10,172 bases of DNA, taken from NCBI GenBank assembly GCA_937877465.1, contig CALFIT010000001.1:1-10172 (forward strand), given 5' to 3'. The position numbers and the translations under genes were made by a program. The notes under the pieces were generated by a model, which did not search any database, was not told the DNA's origin, and worked only from the letters and a program-made list of their open reading frames with translations. The DNA comes from an uncultured Bacteroidales bacterium. GTDB lineage: Bacteria > Bacteroidota > Bacteroidia > Bacteroidales > F082. Shown one piece after another: positions 1 through 8,922 of this stretch. Numbering within the stretch: position 1 is the first letter of the stretch; the number at the start of each line of letters is the position of its first letter.

Positions 1-321
1 CTCGCCCACGCGAGCCAGCAGGCCGAAGGCCGAGATACGGGTGTCGTTGCCGATACCGACCAACCAGCTGGTGTGCGTAAAGTTCAGTTCAAGCTTGTTG
101 CAGCCAGTGATGCCGGCCACGTTGCCGAACATGGCTTCAACGCCATGCACCGACGACATGCCCGCATTGCCCCAGCCTGAGGAGGCTGCCCAAGGGTTAA
201 TCAACAACTCTGAAGCGCCTGCCTGGCCCGAACGGTCTTTATTTCCTGCAAATGCTTGAGGGACGCTTAATCCCATAAGGACTGCGAAACTCAAGACGAT
301 ATATCTAAATGATTTCTTCAT
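1..321 (-). CDS. PorV/PorQ-family outer-membrane protein, N-terminal part (cut by left edge)
   Basis: The first 107 codons of a longer gene; the frame is open to base 1. It begins MKKSFRYIVLSFAVLMGL, a clear signal peptide with a likely cut after the AFA at about residues 23-25. The mature start contains NKDRSGQAGASELLINPW (about 27-44), then SGWGNAGMSSVHGVEAMFGNVAGI (split here as SGWGNAGMSS at 48-57 and GNVAGI at 67-71), the position where PorV/PorQ proteins carry the 'aGmG..gvA...ea...NPAgl' pattern, followed by an outer-membrane strand-like LELNFTHTSWL. Family knowledge: PorV is a 14-strand barrel that holds T9SS substrates by their C-terminal domain; PorQ-like relatives are common as paralogues. 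It is the third gene of the operon, 38 bp after the giant secreted protein, so a role in handling that protein is a reasonable inference. The start at 321 is the only one giving a full signal peptide. Whether it is the housekeeping PorV or a paralogue cannot be decided from 107 residues; the neighbours favour a paralogue. Confidence 0.8.
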   Translation of the reverse strand, partial: MKKSFRYIVLSFAVLMGLSVPQAFAGNKDRSGQAGASELLINPWAASSGWGNAGMSSVHGVEAMFGNVAGITGCNKLELNFTHTSWLVGIGNDTRISAFGLLARVGE

Positions 322-359
322 GATAATGATTTATTTACGGGTTAGCGATTACATTTGGT

Positions 360-3300
360 TTAGAATGTGTTCAGGTCAACTTGACGCATGGCACCAAAGA
401 ACTTGATGGTACGCTCGCTGCCGCTGGTCAGGTCCTTGATGTGGATCAGGTAGAAGCCGCTGGCGACAGGCGTACTGGCGAAGTTCGTCAGATCCCATTC
501 GATGCTCGGTTCTTCGTTGTCCTTGCGGAACTGGCGCACCTTCGTGCCACTCAACGTGTAGATAGAAACGACGCACTTGTTGGGCAGGTTGGTGATCTTC
601 ACCTTGTTGGTCAGTGCATTGCCTTCATAGGAGTCGTAGGCGTAGTAAGGATTGGGCACCACGGTGATGAGATTCAGGTCTTCCTCCGTCTTCTCAGGAT
701 CGTTAGCGACGGGATCCCAACCGTCAATCGAGAAGGCGTACTTGGGATTGAGGCCATTGATCATCAGCTCGTCGTTGGGTGTCTGCAATTCGTAGCCGTA
801 GCCAGGGCCGTAAGGCTTGGCCAAACGGATACGGATGCGGCAGTCGTTGCCTTCAGGCAGCCATTCGGTGCCTTCGATACCCATCGGCATACCGACCCAC
901 ATGAGCATCTGGTAGAAGTTGATGTTGATACCCGTGGCAGCCGAGGTGTGCGATTGCGTGTAGTTCAGCGTGTTGAACAGACAACGGCCACCGTCGTAAG
1001 CGAAGTTCTTCACATCCTTGTAAGGCGAGGTTGCCGACATCGGGATGGAGTCCATACGCCAGATGTAGACGTAGTGCTTGCCGCCGAAGACAGGCTCACC
1101 GTTGGCACCGCGATAAATGGCGGGATCCGCCATCTGCATGTAGCCAGTATTGTCTTCAGCCGTGGCCTTGGCGACCTTGGCAGGGTTGAAGAGCATGTCG
1201 CGACCGCCGAGGTCTTCAAGATAGGAGTCCTCACCGAAGGCGATGTTCAGACGGGTGCCGGTTTCGACGTCGATGGCGTAGCCCGGGAACCAACCCATAC
1301 CTTGGGCGGCGATGTAGTTGGCGTCTTCGGGGTTCAAGCTGCACGAATCGGGATAGGCTGTCCAGTCGATATCGGTAGGATTGCCGTCCTTGTCGACGGA
1401 AGCGTGCTTACGCAGGAAGAAGCGTCCGGCCTTGCCTTCCGCAAGGTTCTTGTCCATGCACATCTCGATGACGGGGCAACGGCTCCATTTCGACTTGTCG
1501 GCAGTAAACACGATGTCGACGCTGGCGGTCTTCTTGAACACCTCCTTCATGCCGCCTTGAGCATTGGCGTTGATGTTGGGGCCGGGGTTAGTGCCTGAGC
1601 CTTGGCCGCTGAAAGTGCAAAGCAATGCAGGCGACCAGGTGCGGTTGGCAATCTTCTCGAAGTTCTCGCTCGGGTCCCAAGGCTGGCTGGCACCGTGCGA
1701 GTTGGTTGCCGACGACATGTTGTAGTCGTTGTTGGCGGAGTTGTCCATGTCGACATACGTTCCAGAACGAATCCAGTTGAGTTCCAAACTGGGCACATCC
1801 AAGTCGCGGATACCGTCCAACCAAACATCGTTGGGATCATCAAACTCAATGGACGAGGTGATGACGCCGTTGTTGGGGGCCACAACCGTCAGATAGTCGT
1901 GCCAGTTGGCCGGGTCGTCGGGACCCGTGGAGCCTGAAACCTCATTGTAATACTCACCGACCCAGATACGACCGATGTCGTAGGTCTGCGTCACCGTGAC
2001 GGAGATACCGCGATCGATGAACATCTGTTCGTTGTCGTAGACGGTCGTGGTGTCGCTCTTGGCCGGGTTGATGCCCAGCGTGTCGACGGGTTCGTCCTTG
2101 TCCAACAGATACCAGTGGTTCACGAGACGTGCGGCTGAGTCGCCTCTGATCTCATTGTCGCCGGTGATGTTGTGGGTGTAGACTTCTTCCATGTCGTCGA
2201 ACCAAAGCTCATAGCTGTGGGCTTTCACGTTCAGCGGGTCAATAATCTTGACGGCGATAGGACCGTGACCGGCCTCGTAGGTAGGATGATAGCTGATTGG
2301 GTAGTCGGGGCTGCCGAAGCGGTTGGTTTCGGAAGCTATCGGCTTGCTCATGATTTCGTCGATGGTCTCTTGGGTCAGTTCGAGTTCGTTGCCACCGTTA
2401 CCGACACCGACGATACGTTGGATGGACGGACTGTCACCATAGGTGGCACGCAGCACCGTACCGTTGATGGTCTTGTGCGGCACAGCCGTATAGACTTGGA
2501 TGTTCTTACGTCCTTCGAGGTAAGGCTTCTTTTGGCCTTGCAGACCAAGAGCGTCGTCTTGGTTGTAGGTCAGGTAGTTGTTGTAGGCGTAAGCCACAGC
2601 CATATAATAATAGGACTGGTGGTTGACGAGGTTCGGGTTGTCGCCCGTGGCAAACTTGTCTTCCGAGATGACGAAGCTGTGGGTGATGCCGGCATCGCCG
2701 CCGACGACCTTCTGCGAAGGCACATTGGCTTGCAGGGCCTCGTCGAAGTCGTAGTTCAACAGCGTAGCCACACCGTTGCGCACGTCGCATTGGAACACGA
2801 GGCGGGCCTTGTCGGTGTTGGAGAGTTCGTCGGCGCCGACTTCGGCGTTGGCCAACTGATACACCTTGTAACCTTCGAAGCGATAGTACCTGTCATAGAA
2901 GGTCTCGGTCTTCGTTTCGGTTTCATGGGCAACATAAACGGTATCGCCGTGAGGCGTGATTTGCATGACGGTATCCTTCTTGACTTCGGTGTCCACACGC
3001 GAGGTCGGGATTTCGGGGTCGAGTTCGATGTAGCCTTCCTTATAGTTGTTGGAAAGCTCGGCATTCGACAGATAGATGATCAGTTGCTGGTCGAGTTCGC
3101 GGATGGTCAGGTCGGGAGCGTTAGGACCGTCGATGACCTTGAAGCAGTTGTCGAACAAGGCTTGGCACTTGTCGTCGACCACGCGCAGCAGCTCGACGGA
3201 AGCCCATGCACCGCCAGAGGTGGCACGAGCCCACGGCACACCAAAGGTGATGTAGTTGACTGCACCAGGTTCGAGGGTGAAGGGACCAGCCGATTGCATG

Positions 3301-4901
3301 AAACGACGGTCGCTCGGGGCATTGCCGCAGGTCTCTTCTGACCAGTAGTAACCATTTGTGTTGTAGCCGCCGTTAGGTTCACGACCACCGGTACCCCAGT
3401 TCCACGGGTCGGAATCGCCAGGGAACATGAAGTCGCATTCGGGACCCACAACGTCGCTACCCGTGAAGGCGTTGCCGCCGTAGCGCATCTTGGCGCCGTT
3501 CTTCCAAATACCACGCAAGTAGTTGTAATATTGGGGAGCCGTGCTCGGGTCGCCGTTGTCGGCTGAGCTGTTGTTGTGGTACACGAAGCGGCGCATACCG
3601 AAACGTTCGTCGTCGATGATGCCGTTGCCGAAGTTCACACCGTTGATGCTCTCGTCGCAGATCTGCTGGAGGTTGGTGGTGTCGTAGACATAAATCGTAT
3701 CGCCGGTGAGCGGGTCAAGCGACCAGCTCGACACTTCGAGGGTGTAGGTGTATTTCGGGTTGTCGATTCCGTCAGGATCCATGTAGGGGCCTTGGAAGAA
3801 GTCGATACCGATCGCCGGAGGCTGTGAGCCGTAGGCTTCAGGTTCACCGCTACCGTCGGTGGCGGAACCGTTGTAGCCGTAACCGAGACCGCGAGCCACA
3901 TCGCAACCTACATAGTCGTCCCAGCCGTAACCGAGGTCAACGTCGGTCCAAGGCGAGAAGTAGGTCCCTGTCAAGGTATAGGTTGAACGGTTGATGATTT
4001 CGTAGCTATAGAAAGTCATGTTGTTGATCTCGTCGTTTGTGGCGAAAGCGAAAGCTTGGGCACGCACTTCGATACCGATGGCCTGGCCGCCCGATTCGGT
4101 GTGGGAGGCACCTTTATCGTTGAAGATCCACCAAAGGGTCTGGTCGCCTTTCAGCACTTGGTCGGCAAGGATGGAGCCGTGGACGGTGCCGTAGGTTTCC
4201 TCTTCCATGGTCGGAATCTTGGTGTGGCAGAGGTCGTTGTTGATGTCGTAGTAGGGATAGTCACCGTTTTCGGGATTGTAGTCACCGTCGCCGTCGGCAT
4301 CATAGAAAGGAGCCAAGTATTGGGCGATGCCTTCGGGGTCGTTTTCGGGATCCGGTTGGGCAGGCCAATTCTTGATGATGGAGGGCATCGTGTAGTCGTC
4401 GGCCAACTTGCCGTCGTCGCCAAACGCGGCGAGGAACTCGTCGACTTCGGCACGGGTGATCTTGAAGATCTTGTCCCATCTGGCGCAAGTCTCAGGGGTG
4501 ATGGAAGCTCTGCCGTCGACGGTGAGCGGGCCAGTGTAGTAGTCGTTACCGACTTGGCGGAAACGCAAGGCGGCGCACTTCAGCTGATTGTTGACGTCGA
4601 CACCGGCGATCCACAGCGAGCCTGCGAACAGCGAGGTGGCCGAGCCGTTGGCGGGGATGTAATACTTGGAGCCGGTACCAGCGGGAAGGTCCCACCACAT
4701 ATCGCCACCAGAGTTGATACGGGTCTTGACATTGTTGATGTCGAGCCATTCGAAAGAAGACGAAGGCGTACATCCGGCTGCGGTCTGGGCGCGCTGGCCT
4801 TTGTTGCCAGGCTGGTCGTACTTGTACATCTCAGCCTTTCCGGGAATCACAGCGCCAACGATGAGCAGCGCCGCAAACAAAATTCGAAATATATTCTTCA
4901 T
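360..4901 (-). CDS. Giant secreted protein with T9SS-type-A-like C-terminal sorting domain
   Basis: A 1513-aa protein of unknown function, probably cell-surface or released. Residues 1-23 are a signal peptide ending GKA. The N-terminal third has a pattern I recognise from large Bacteroidota secreted proteins: NNVKTRINSGGDMWWDL (56-72), LFAGSLWIAGVD (91-102), an acidic calcium-site-like run DADGDGDYNPENGDYPYYD (201-219), and DDYVGCDVARGLGYGYNG (328-345). Residues about 577-810 look like a fibronectin-type beta region, with FEGYKVYQL (675-683) and YYYMAVAYAYNN (764-775). The last ~103 residues, from LITVVPNPYYAY (1411 on), form a T9SS type A-like domain: VPNP, VKITNLP, VSIYTLSGTKVRQF, WDLTN, VASGFYLIHI, then IKFFGAMRQVDLNTF at the extreme C terminus, which extends past the usual final lysine-rich strand. 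No catalytic motif or glycosidase/peptidase signature is visible. It sits between a TonB-dependent receptor (36 bp upstream) and a PorV-like gene (38 bp downstream). No Shine-Dalgarno is seen; the region before the start is A/T-rich, as is usual in the phylum. Export by T9SS is inferred. Confidence 0.88.
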   Translation of the reverse strand: MKNIFRILFAALLIVGAVIPGKAEMYKYDQPGNKGQRAQTAAGCTPSSSFEWLDINNVKTRINSGGDMWWDLPAGTGSKYYIPANGSATSLFAGSLWIAGVDVNNQLKCAALRFRQVGNDYYTGPLTVDGRASITPETCARWDKIFKITRAEVDEFLAAFGDDGKLADDYTMPSIIKNWPAQPDPENDPEGIAQYLAPFYDADGDGDYNPENGDYPYYDINNDLCHTKIPTMEEETYGTVHGSILADQVLKGDQTLWWIFNDKGASHTESGGQAIGIEVRAQAFAFATNDEINNMTFYSYEIINRSTYTLTGTYFSPWTDVDLGYGWDDYVGCDVARGLGYGYNGSATDGSGEPEAYGSQPPAIGIDFFQGPYMDPDGIDNPKYTYTLEVSSWSLDPLTGDTIYVYDTTNLQQICDESINGVNFGNGIIDDERFGMRRFVYHNNSSADNGDPSTAPQYYNYLRGIWKNGAKMRYGGNAFTGSDVVGPECDFMFPGDSDPWNWGTGGREPNGGYNTNGYYWSEETCGNAPSDRRFMQSAGPFTLEPGAVNYITFGVPWARATSGGAWASVELLRVVDDKCQALFDNCFKVIDGPNAPDLTIRELDQQLIIYLSNAELSNNYKEGYIELDPEIPTSRVDTEVKKDTVMQITPHGDTVYVAHETETKTETFYDRYYRFEGYKVYQLANAEVGADELSNTDKARLVFQCDVRNGVATLLNYDFDEALQANVPSQKVVGGDAGITHSFVISEDKFATGDNPNLVNHQSYYYMAVAYAYNNYLTYNQDDALGLQGQKKPYLEGRKNIQVYTAVPHKTINGTVLRATYGDSPSIQRIVGVGNGGNELELTQETIDEIMSKPIASETNRFGSPDYPISYHPTYEAGHGPIAVKIIDPLNVKAHSYELWFDDMEEVYTHNITGDNEIRGDSAARLVNHWYLLDKDEPVDTLGINPAKSDTTTVYDNEQMFIDRGISVTVTQTYDIGRIWVGEYYNEVSGSTGPDDPANWHDYLTVVAPNNGVITSSIEFDDPNDVWLDGIRDLDVPSLELNWIRSGTYVDMDNSANNDYNMSSATNSHGASQPWDPSENFEKIANRTWSPALLCTFSGQGSGTNPGPNINANAQGGMKEVFKKTASVDIVFTADKSKWSRCPVIEMCMDKNLAEGKAGRFFLRKHASVDKDGNPTDIDWTAYPDSCSLNPEDANYIAAQGMGWFPGYAIDVETGTRLNIAFGEDSYLEDLGGRDMLFNPAKVAKATAEDNTGYMQMADPAIYRGANGEPVFGGKHYVYIWRMDSIPMSATSPYKDVKNFAYDGGRCLFNTLNYTQSHTSAATGININFYQMLMWVGMPMGIEGTEWLPEGNDCRIRIRLAKPYGPGYGYELQTPNDELMINGLNPKYAFSIDGWDPVANDPEKTEEDLNLITVVPNPYYAYDSYEGNALTNKVKITNLPNKCVVSIYTLSGTKVRQFRKDNEEPSIEWDLTNFASTPVASGFYLIHIKDLTSGSERTIKFFGAMRQVDLNTF

Positions 4902-4937
4902 GATATTTGTATTTTATCGTTATGAATTCTCTCTCAT

Positions 4938-7900
4938 TTAGAAATTGAAGCTCAAACCGAGTCGGATTTGGCGAGGCATCGAGTAGTTGCCGCCGCTGTT
5001 GACGTAGAGTGAGTACATTTGGATGAAAGCCTGCGGGTCGATCTGGCTGTCGATTTCACGCTGCCATTCGGGAGCCGACAAATAACCATCGTCGTCGGGG
5101 TTACCAGTGGCGCTATACACGCTGGTGATGTTCTTCGAATTGAGCAGGTTCAGCACTTGCAGATAGACGTTCACGAAAGCGTCGCGGCCTTTCGACTCGC
5201 CTTCCTTCTTGCCACCGAGGGTGAAGTTGAAGTCCTTGTCGACACGGAGGTCGAAGCGGAACGAAGCCGGGATTCTGGAACCGTTGTAGGTACCTTGCAG
5301 CAGGTTGTTGCCGCCCGAGATGGGTGAGGTGATCGTACGCGAAGCGGTGAAAGGCGTACCCGAACCACCGTTGACTTGGAGGGCGAAGCCAGTGTTGGAG
5401 AGCACTTGGATGTCCTTGCCGTCCTTGCGGTGGATGACGGGACCGTCATAGTTCTTGCCATCGCTGAAACGATAGTCGAGCGTCAGGTTGAAGCTGTGAC
5501 GACGGTCGGCGTTGGTCGGGAAGGTGGACCTCAGGTTAGGCACACCGGCGGCGATAAGGGCCGAGGCGGTGGAGGTCGAAGAACCAGTCATGTCGGCGAA
5601 CTGCAAGGTGTAGGCAGCGCGGATACGGGCGTTCTTCGTACGACGCATGTCGTAGCTGGCGGTCAAACCCTTGACGGTACCGAAGTCGAGATTGCTGAAC
5701 GAGTTGTAAGCCTTCGGGAAAGCACCGTTGAAGCGGTACATCTGGATCATGTTACGCAGTTCGTGGTAGTAACCCGAAATGGTCAGCGAAGAAGTGTTGG
5801 TCACCTTCTGGGTGAAACCGAGTTCATACTCGATGGTCTGGGCGGGCTTCAGGTCGGGGTTGGCGAGCACGTCGGTGTTCTCATTGAAGCGCAGGTAATA
5901 CAGCGGGCTGCAATAGAACGAGCTTGAAGGACGCTGGGTCAGCACATCGTAGTGGGCGAAGAACAAGGCTTCGTCGGAAATCGGGAACGAGAAGGAGATA
6001 CGCGGCATGACGCTCCATGCAGGATCGTAGTCCTTGAAGGACTTCTTGTCGACGTTACGGTTTTCCATCTTGATGTAGTCGGCATTGATCCAAGGCGAGA
6101 CGCCGGTACCCATGTCGAGGACGTTGGGGTCGCTGATTTCGACACCGTCGGCGTTGTACCATGTGTTGCCGTTACGGTAACCGACAACCGAAGTGATCTC
6201 TTCGAGCTTGTTGACATAGATGGCGTAGTCGTCGCCGATGTTGTCGGGGATGTTGACGGCTGAACCGTCGGCCAAGCTGATGACACCGTTCTTCAGGTCG
6301 CTCACGGTATAGAAGTCGTAGAGGATGTAGGGATCTCTCAACACGTCTTGGTTGGCGTCGAAGCGGTCGACACGCACACCGATGTTGAAGATCAGGTCTT
6401 TGAAGGCGAACTTGTCTTGGATGTAACCGGCCATGTAGATGGGCTGTTGGGCACCAATCGGGCGGGTCAACACGCCGTCTTCATCGGTATCCTCGAAGAA
6501 GTTGGTCAGCGAGGGACGCTCGGTCAGGCCGTACTTGGTGTGGCCGTCGTAGGAGAAGCCGTAGTAGTAGACCGAGAAGTTGGCGTTACGGGTCAGTTCG
6601 TCGGCGCCAAACATGCTCAGGTCGAGGCCGCCGTTCACTTTCACATTCTCGTGGAGGTTGCCGGCTTCGTCATAATAGCTGAGGGTGTTGTTGTCGAAAT
6701 CGTAGGTGTCGATGAGGATCCATTCCTTGCCGTCGACCGGCAGGCCCATGGCTTGACGCAAGCGGGCGTCGAAGGTGTACTGCATGTCGGCGTCGTAGAG
6801 CCTGTGATACATGATGGTATCGACAAAGCCGTCGATTGCGGTGGCGTAAGGATTGTCAAGGTCAAGTTCGTAGATGTGATAGTTGGTGTAGTCGCGCATG
6901 AGCGTCCAGTAGTTGGCGCTGTATGACATACGCGAGTTGAACTGTTGCTCATATTGGAAGCCCAACTTGATGTCGTGCGAGTTGTCGCCTCTGCCAAGGG
7001 TCATGGAGCCGTTGATGTTGAGGGCGATCTGGTCGTTGACGACCTTGCCGTAGGCAGCCTGCACGGTGCCGGGCACGGCATACATGCCATAGACATAGCC
7101 AGGCGAGCTACCGTTGATCAGACCGTTGTTGAGGATGATGTTCGACAGGTTGTTGTAGTAGCCGTATGCACCGTAATCCTTATACAGGTCGAAATAGTTG
7201 CTGGCGTAGATGGCCAAATTGGGGTTGTAGTCGGCAGGGCTGAACGAAACCTCGGTGTCGTAGTAGTTGTTCAGCACCCAAGCGTTGCTCACCGACCTGT
7301 ATTGTCCGTCGACCAACACCGAGTCCATGGTGCCTTCGAGGAAGTAGTAGTTAGGCTCGCGGGTGGTCTTGAACTTGCCGAGGTAGCCGTATGCGAAGAT
7401 GTTGTTCCACAGGTCGGGGTCGCCCGATTCGGAGGTGTAGCGCGAATAGTCGGCCTGGATGCTGTAGTACACGTTGGAGATCAACGAGGTGCTTTCGACT
7501 TGGGCGGGGAAGCGCTGGGTGAAGCGGACGTAACCACGATAGGTGCCCGACTTGGCCAAATAGTTCTTGTCGGTATTGAAGTAATACTGGCTTCTGCCGT
7601 TGGCGTAGTGGCCGTTGGCCCTATACAGCGAACCACCGATGGTGAGGTTGGTGTTGCTGCCCGTCTTGACGTCGAACTTCGCGGTGACGTTGATGCTTTG
7701 GTTGGTCGAATTGTTGAGGAAACGGGTATGGAACATGTTTTCCTCCGGACGGGTGAAGGCTGCGGTTTGGTAGGTGCCCGAGCCAAGGCCCGAAAGGGTC
7801 AGAGGATTGTTGGTGATATTCTCCATCCAGTCGTCGTTGGCGCGATAGTAGCCCACGGCAGAGGTGCTGCCATACTTGTTGCGGTTGAGGTCGAAGGCGA

Positions 7901-8729
7901 GGAAGAAGCCGAGGAGGGCGTCTTTCTGCTCGTTGCCATCGGCGTCTTTCTTCTTCATCATGATGAGCGGTCCTTGCAAGCTACCGCCGAGACGGCCGTG
8001 GCCGTAGCCATCCACCGAATACTCGGCTTCGATGCCGCCACCCCACGTACGGCTGGGGCCCTTGGTGGTCATGTTGATGATACCGCCCATGGCGTCACCA
8101 TACATGGCAGGCGTACCGCCCAAGATGACGTCGACTTGGTCGATGGCGCCTTGAGGCACGCTTGAGCTACCGATAACCTTCACACCGTCGATGTAGTAGA
8201 CGGCGCCTTCACGGGAACCACGGATGGAGCCGACCTCACCGTCTTGCGAGAATACGCCACCGACGCTGGAGGCGACACCTTCTGCCGAACGCACCGGCAA
8301 CTTGGCGATTTCCTCAGAGGTGATGGAGGCACCCTGTGTTGTGTTGTCCTTCGAAATCAAAGGAATCTCGTAATCGACGACAGTGACTTCATTCAGGTTG
8401 ATGGCGCCACTCTGCATCTTGATGTCGTAGAAGGTGATGTTGTTGGCCGAAACGACCAGTCCGCGCAACACGAACGGGTTCAAGCCAATACAGCTCGCCT
8501 TAAGGTCATACGTTCCCGGAGGAACCGGGTTGATGTCGTAATTACCGTTAAAGTCGGAGGAGGCACCTCCCACTTGCGTTCCGCCTTTTTCTACAATGAC
8601 GTTTGCAAATGGTACCGGTTCTCCTTTGTCATCGGTAATCTTGCCTTTGAGTCTTCCTTGCGCTTGGGCCATGGTCATCGTGCAGGTGGCCAGGATGATG
8701 GCAAGGGTCATTAGTAAATTTTTAAACAT
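4938..8729 (-). CDS. TonB-dependent receptor with carboxypeptidase-regulatory-like N-terminal domain
   Basis: A 1263-aa outer-membrane TonB-dependent transporter. Residues 1 to about 23 are a signal peptide (MFKNLLMTLAIILA..., ending MAQA). Residues ~26-108 are a CarbopepD-reg-like beta-sandwich: GRLKGKITDDKGEPVPFANV, FNGNYDINPVPPGTYDLKAS. A TonB-box-like stretch NEVTVVDYEIPLI is at 113-125. The plug follows at ~130-225 with ITSEEIAKLPVRS (136-148), SIRGSREGAVYYIDGVKV (168-185), VDVILGGTPAMYGDAMGG (199-216) and INMTTKGP. The rest is barrel, and the protein ends RQIRLGLSFNF with the terminal phenylalanine typical of outer-membrane barrels. Length and plug resemble SusC-like or related receptors, but no SusD lipoprotein follows; the next gene is a giant T9SS-like substrate instead. 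No STN domain, so control through an anti-sigma factor is not indicated. The transported substrate cannot be told. It is the first gene of the operon, about 45 nt downstream of a candidate promoter. Confidence 0.93.
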   Translation of the reverse strand: MFKNLLMTLAIILATCTMTMAQAQGRLKGKITDDKGEPVPFANVIVEKGGTQVGGASSDFNGNYDINPVPPGTYDLKASCIGLNPFVLRGLVVSANNITFYDIKMQSGAINLNEVTVVDYEIPLISKDNTTQGASITSEEIAKLPVRSAEGVASSVGGVFSQDGEVGSIRGSREGAVYYIDGVKVIGSSSVPQGAIDQVDVILGGTPAMYGDAMGGIINMTTKGPSRTWGGGIEAEYSVDGYGHGRLGGSLQGPLIMMKKKDADGNEQKDALLGFFLAFDLNRNKYGSTSAVGYYRANDDWMENITNNPLTLSGLGSGTYQTAAFTRPEENMFHTRFLNNSTNQSINVTAKFDVKTGSNTNLTIGGSLYRANGHYANGRSQYYFNTDKNYLAKSGTYRGYVRFTQRFPAQVESTSLISNVYYSIQADYSRYTSESGDPDLWNNIFAYGYLGKFKTTREPNYYFLEGTMDSVLVDGQYRSVSNAWVLNNYYDTEVSFSPADYNPNLAIYASNYFDLYKDYGAYGYYNNLSNIILNNGLINGSSPGYVYGMYAVPGTVQAAYGKVVNDQIALNINGSMTLGRGDNSHDIKLGFQYEQQFNSRMSYSANYWTLMRDYTNYHIYELDLDNPYATAIDGFVDTIMYHRLYDADMQYTFDARLRQAMGLPVDGKEWILIDTYDFDNNTLSYYDEAGNLHENVKVNGGLDLSMFGADELTRNANFSVYYYGFSYDGHTKYGLTERPSLTNFFEDTDEDGVLTRPIGAQQPIYMAGYIQDKFAFKDLIFNIGVRVDRFDANQDVLRDPYILYDFYTVSDLKNGVISLADGSAVNIPDNIGDDYAIYVNKLEEITSVVGYRNGNTWYNADGVEISDPNVLDMGTGVSPWINADYIKMENRNVDKKSFKDYDPAWSVMPRISFSFPISDEALFFAHYDVLTQRPSSSFYCSPLYYLRFNENTDVLANPDLKPAQTIEYELGFTQKVTNTSSLTISGYYHELRNMIQMYRFNGAFPKAYNSFSNLDFGTVKGLTASYDMRRTKNARIRAAYTLQFADMTGSSTSTASALIAAGVPNLRSTFPTNADRRHSFNLTLDYRFSDGKNYDGPVIHRKDGKDIQVLSNTGFALQVNGGSGTPFTASRTITSPISGGNNLLQGTYNGSRIPASFRFDLRVDKDFNFTLGGKKEGESKGRDAFVNVYLQVLNLLNSKNITSVYSATGNPDDDGYLSAPEWQREIDSQIDPQAFIQMYSLYVNSGGNYSMPRQIRLGLSFNF

Positions 8730-8778
8730 ACCTTGTAATTTTATGTAATACTACTTTGTTTAGTGCATTAAAAGTCGT

Positions 8779-8809
8779 CAAAATTACAACCTTATTTGAA
8801 AGTACGCAA
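8779..8809 (-). promoter_or_regulatory. Bacteroidota-type promoter of the receptor/giant protein/PorV operon
   Basis: On the minus strand the -7 box is TAATTTTG (8786 to 8779), an exact match to TAnnTTTG, and a TTG (8809 to 8807, within CTTG) lies 20 nt upstream, matching the published TTG-N19-21-TAnnTTTG layout for primary sigma factors of this phylum. Transcription would begin near 8774-8776, giving a leader of roughly 45 nt before the receptor start at 8729. No such box is seen in the 36-bp and 38-bp gaps downstream, which supports one transcript for all three genes. No operator or sigma-factor-specific motif is evident. Confidence 0.6.
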
Positions 8810-8877
8810 GAAAAAAGCACTTTTTGAGCAATTTTTTTCTTTCCAAAAAAGGCTGATTTGTCATATATTTCTGAAAT

Positions 8878-8922
8878 TTAGCGGTTTACAAAAAACGATT
8901 TCTTTGGGATTTTTTTCTTCAT
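8878..8922 (-). CDS. Possible 14-codon leader peptide or mini-ORF
   Basis: On the minus strand an ATG at 8922 opens a frame encoding MKKKIPKKSFFVNR, ending in TAA at 8880-8878. A perfect AAGGAG (8935 to 8930) stands 7 nt before the ATG, ideal spacing for ribosome binding and uncommon in this phylum, where the genes in this window show no such site. The peptide is lysine-rich and has no membrane segment. It lies about 36 nt after the basic lipoprotein gene and about 150 nt before the receptor. It could be a leader peptide, the start of a decayed gene whose product began with a signal-peptide-like MKKK, or chance in A-rich DNA. Confidence 0.25.
   Translation of the reverse strand: MKKKIPKKSFFVNR

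Noticed and set aside
381..1598. Long plus-strand open frame (405 codons) opposite the giant secreted protein
   Set aside because: It is exactly antisense and codon-aligned with the minus-strand gene; its V/D/G/R-rich translation has no signal or domain. It is a shadow of codon bias.
2172..3341. Plus-strand open frame of 389 codons
   Set aside because: Same codon-aligned antisense shadow, with valine/aspartate/glycine-heavy composition and no recognisable domain.
4056..4925. Plus-strand open frame of 289 codons
   Set aside because: Codon-aligned shadow of the N-terminal part of the giant protein gene.
6945..8165. Plus-strand open frame of 406 codons opposite the TonB receptor
   Set aside because: Codon-aligned antisense of a well-supported receptor plug and barrel; no promoter or start context.
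4938..8729. SusC/SusD polysaccharide-utilisation locus
   Set aside because: The receptor resembles SusC in its N-terminal domain, but no SusD, glycosidase or sugar-sensing regulator is present in the window.
8811..8825. Possible terminator at AAAAAGCACTTTTT
   Set aside because: The stem is almost all A-T and the loop is too small; it lies upstream of the operon promoter box and lacks a GC core.
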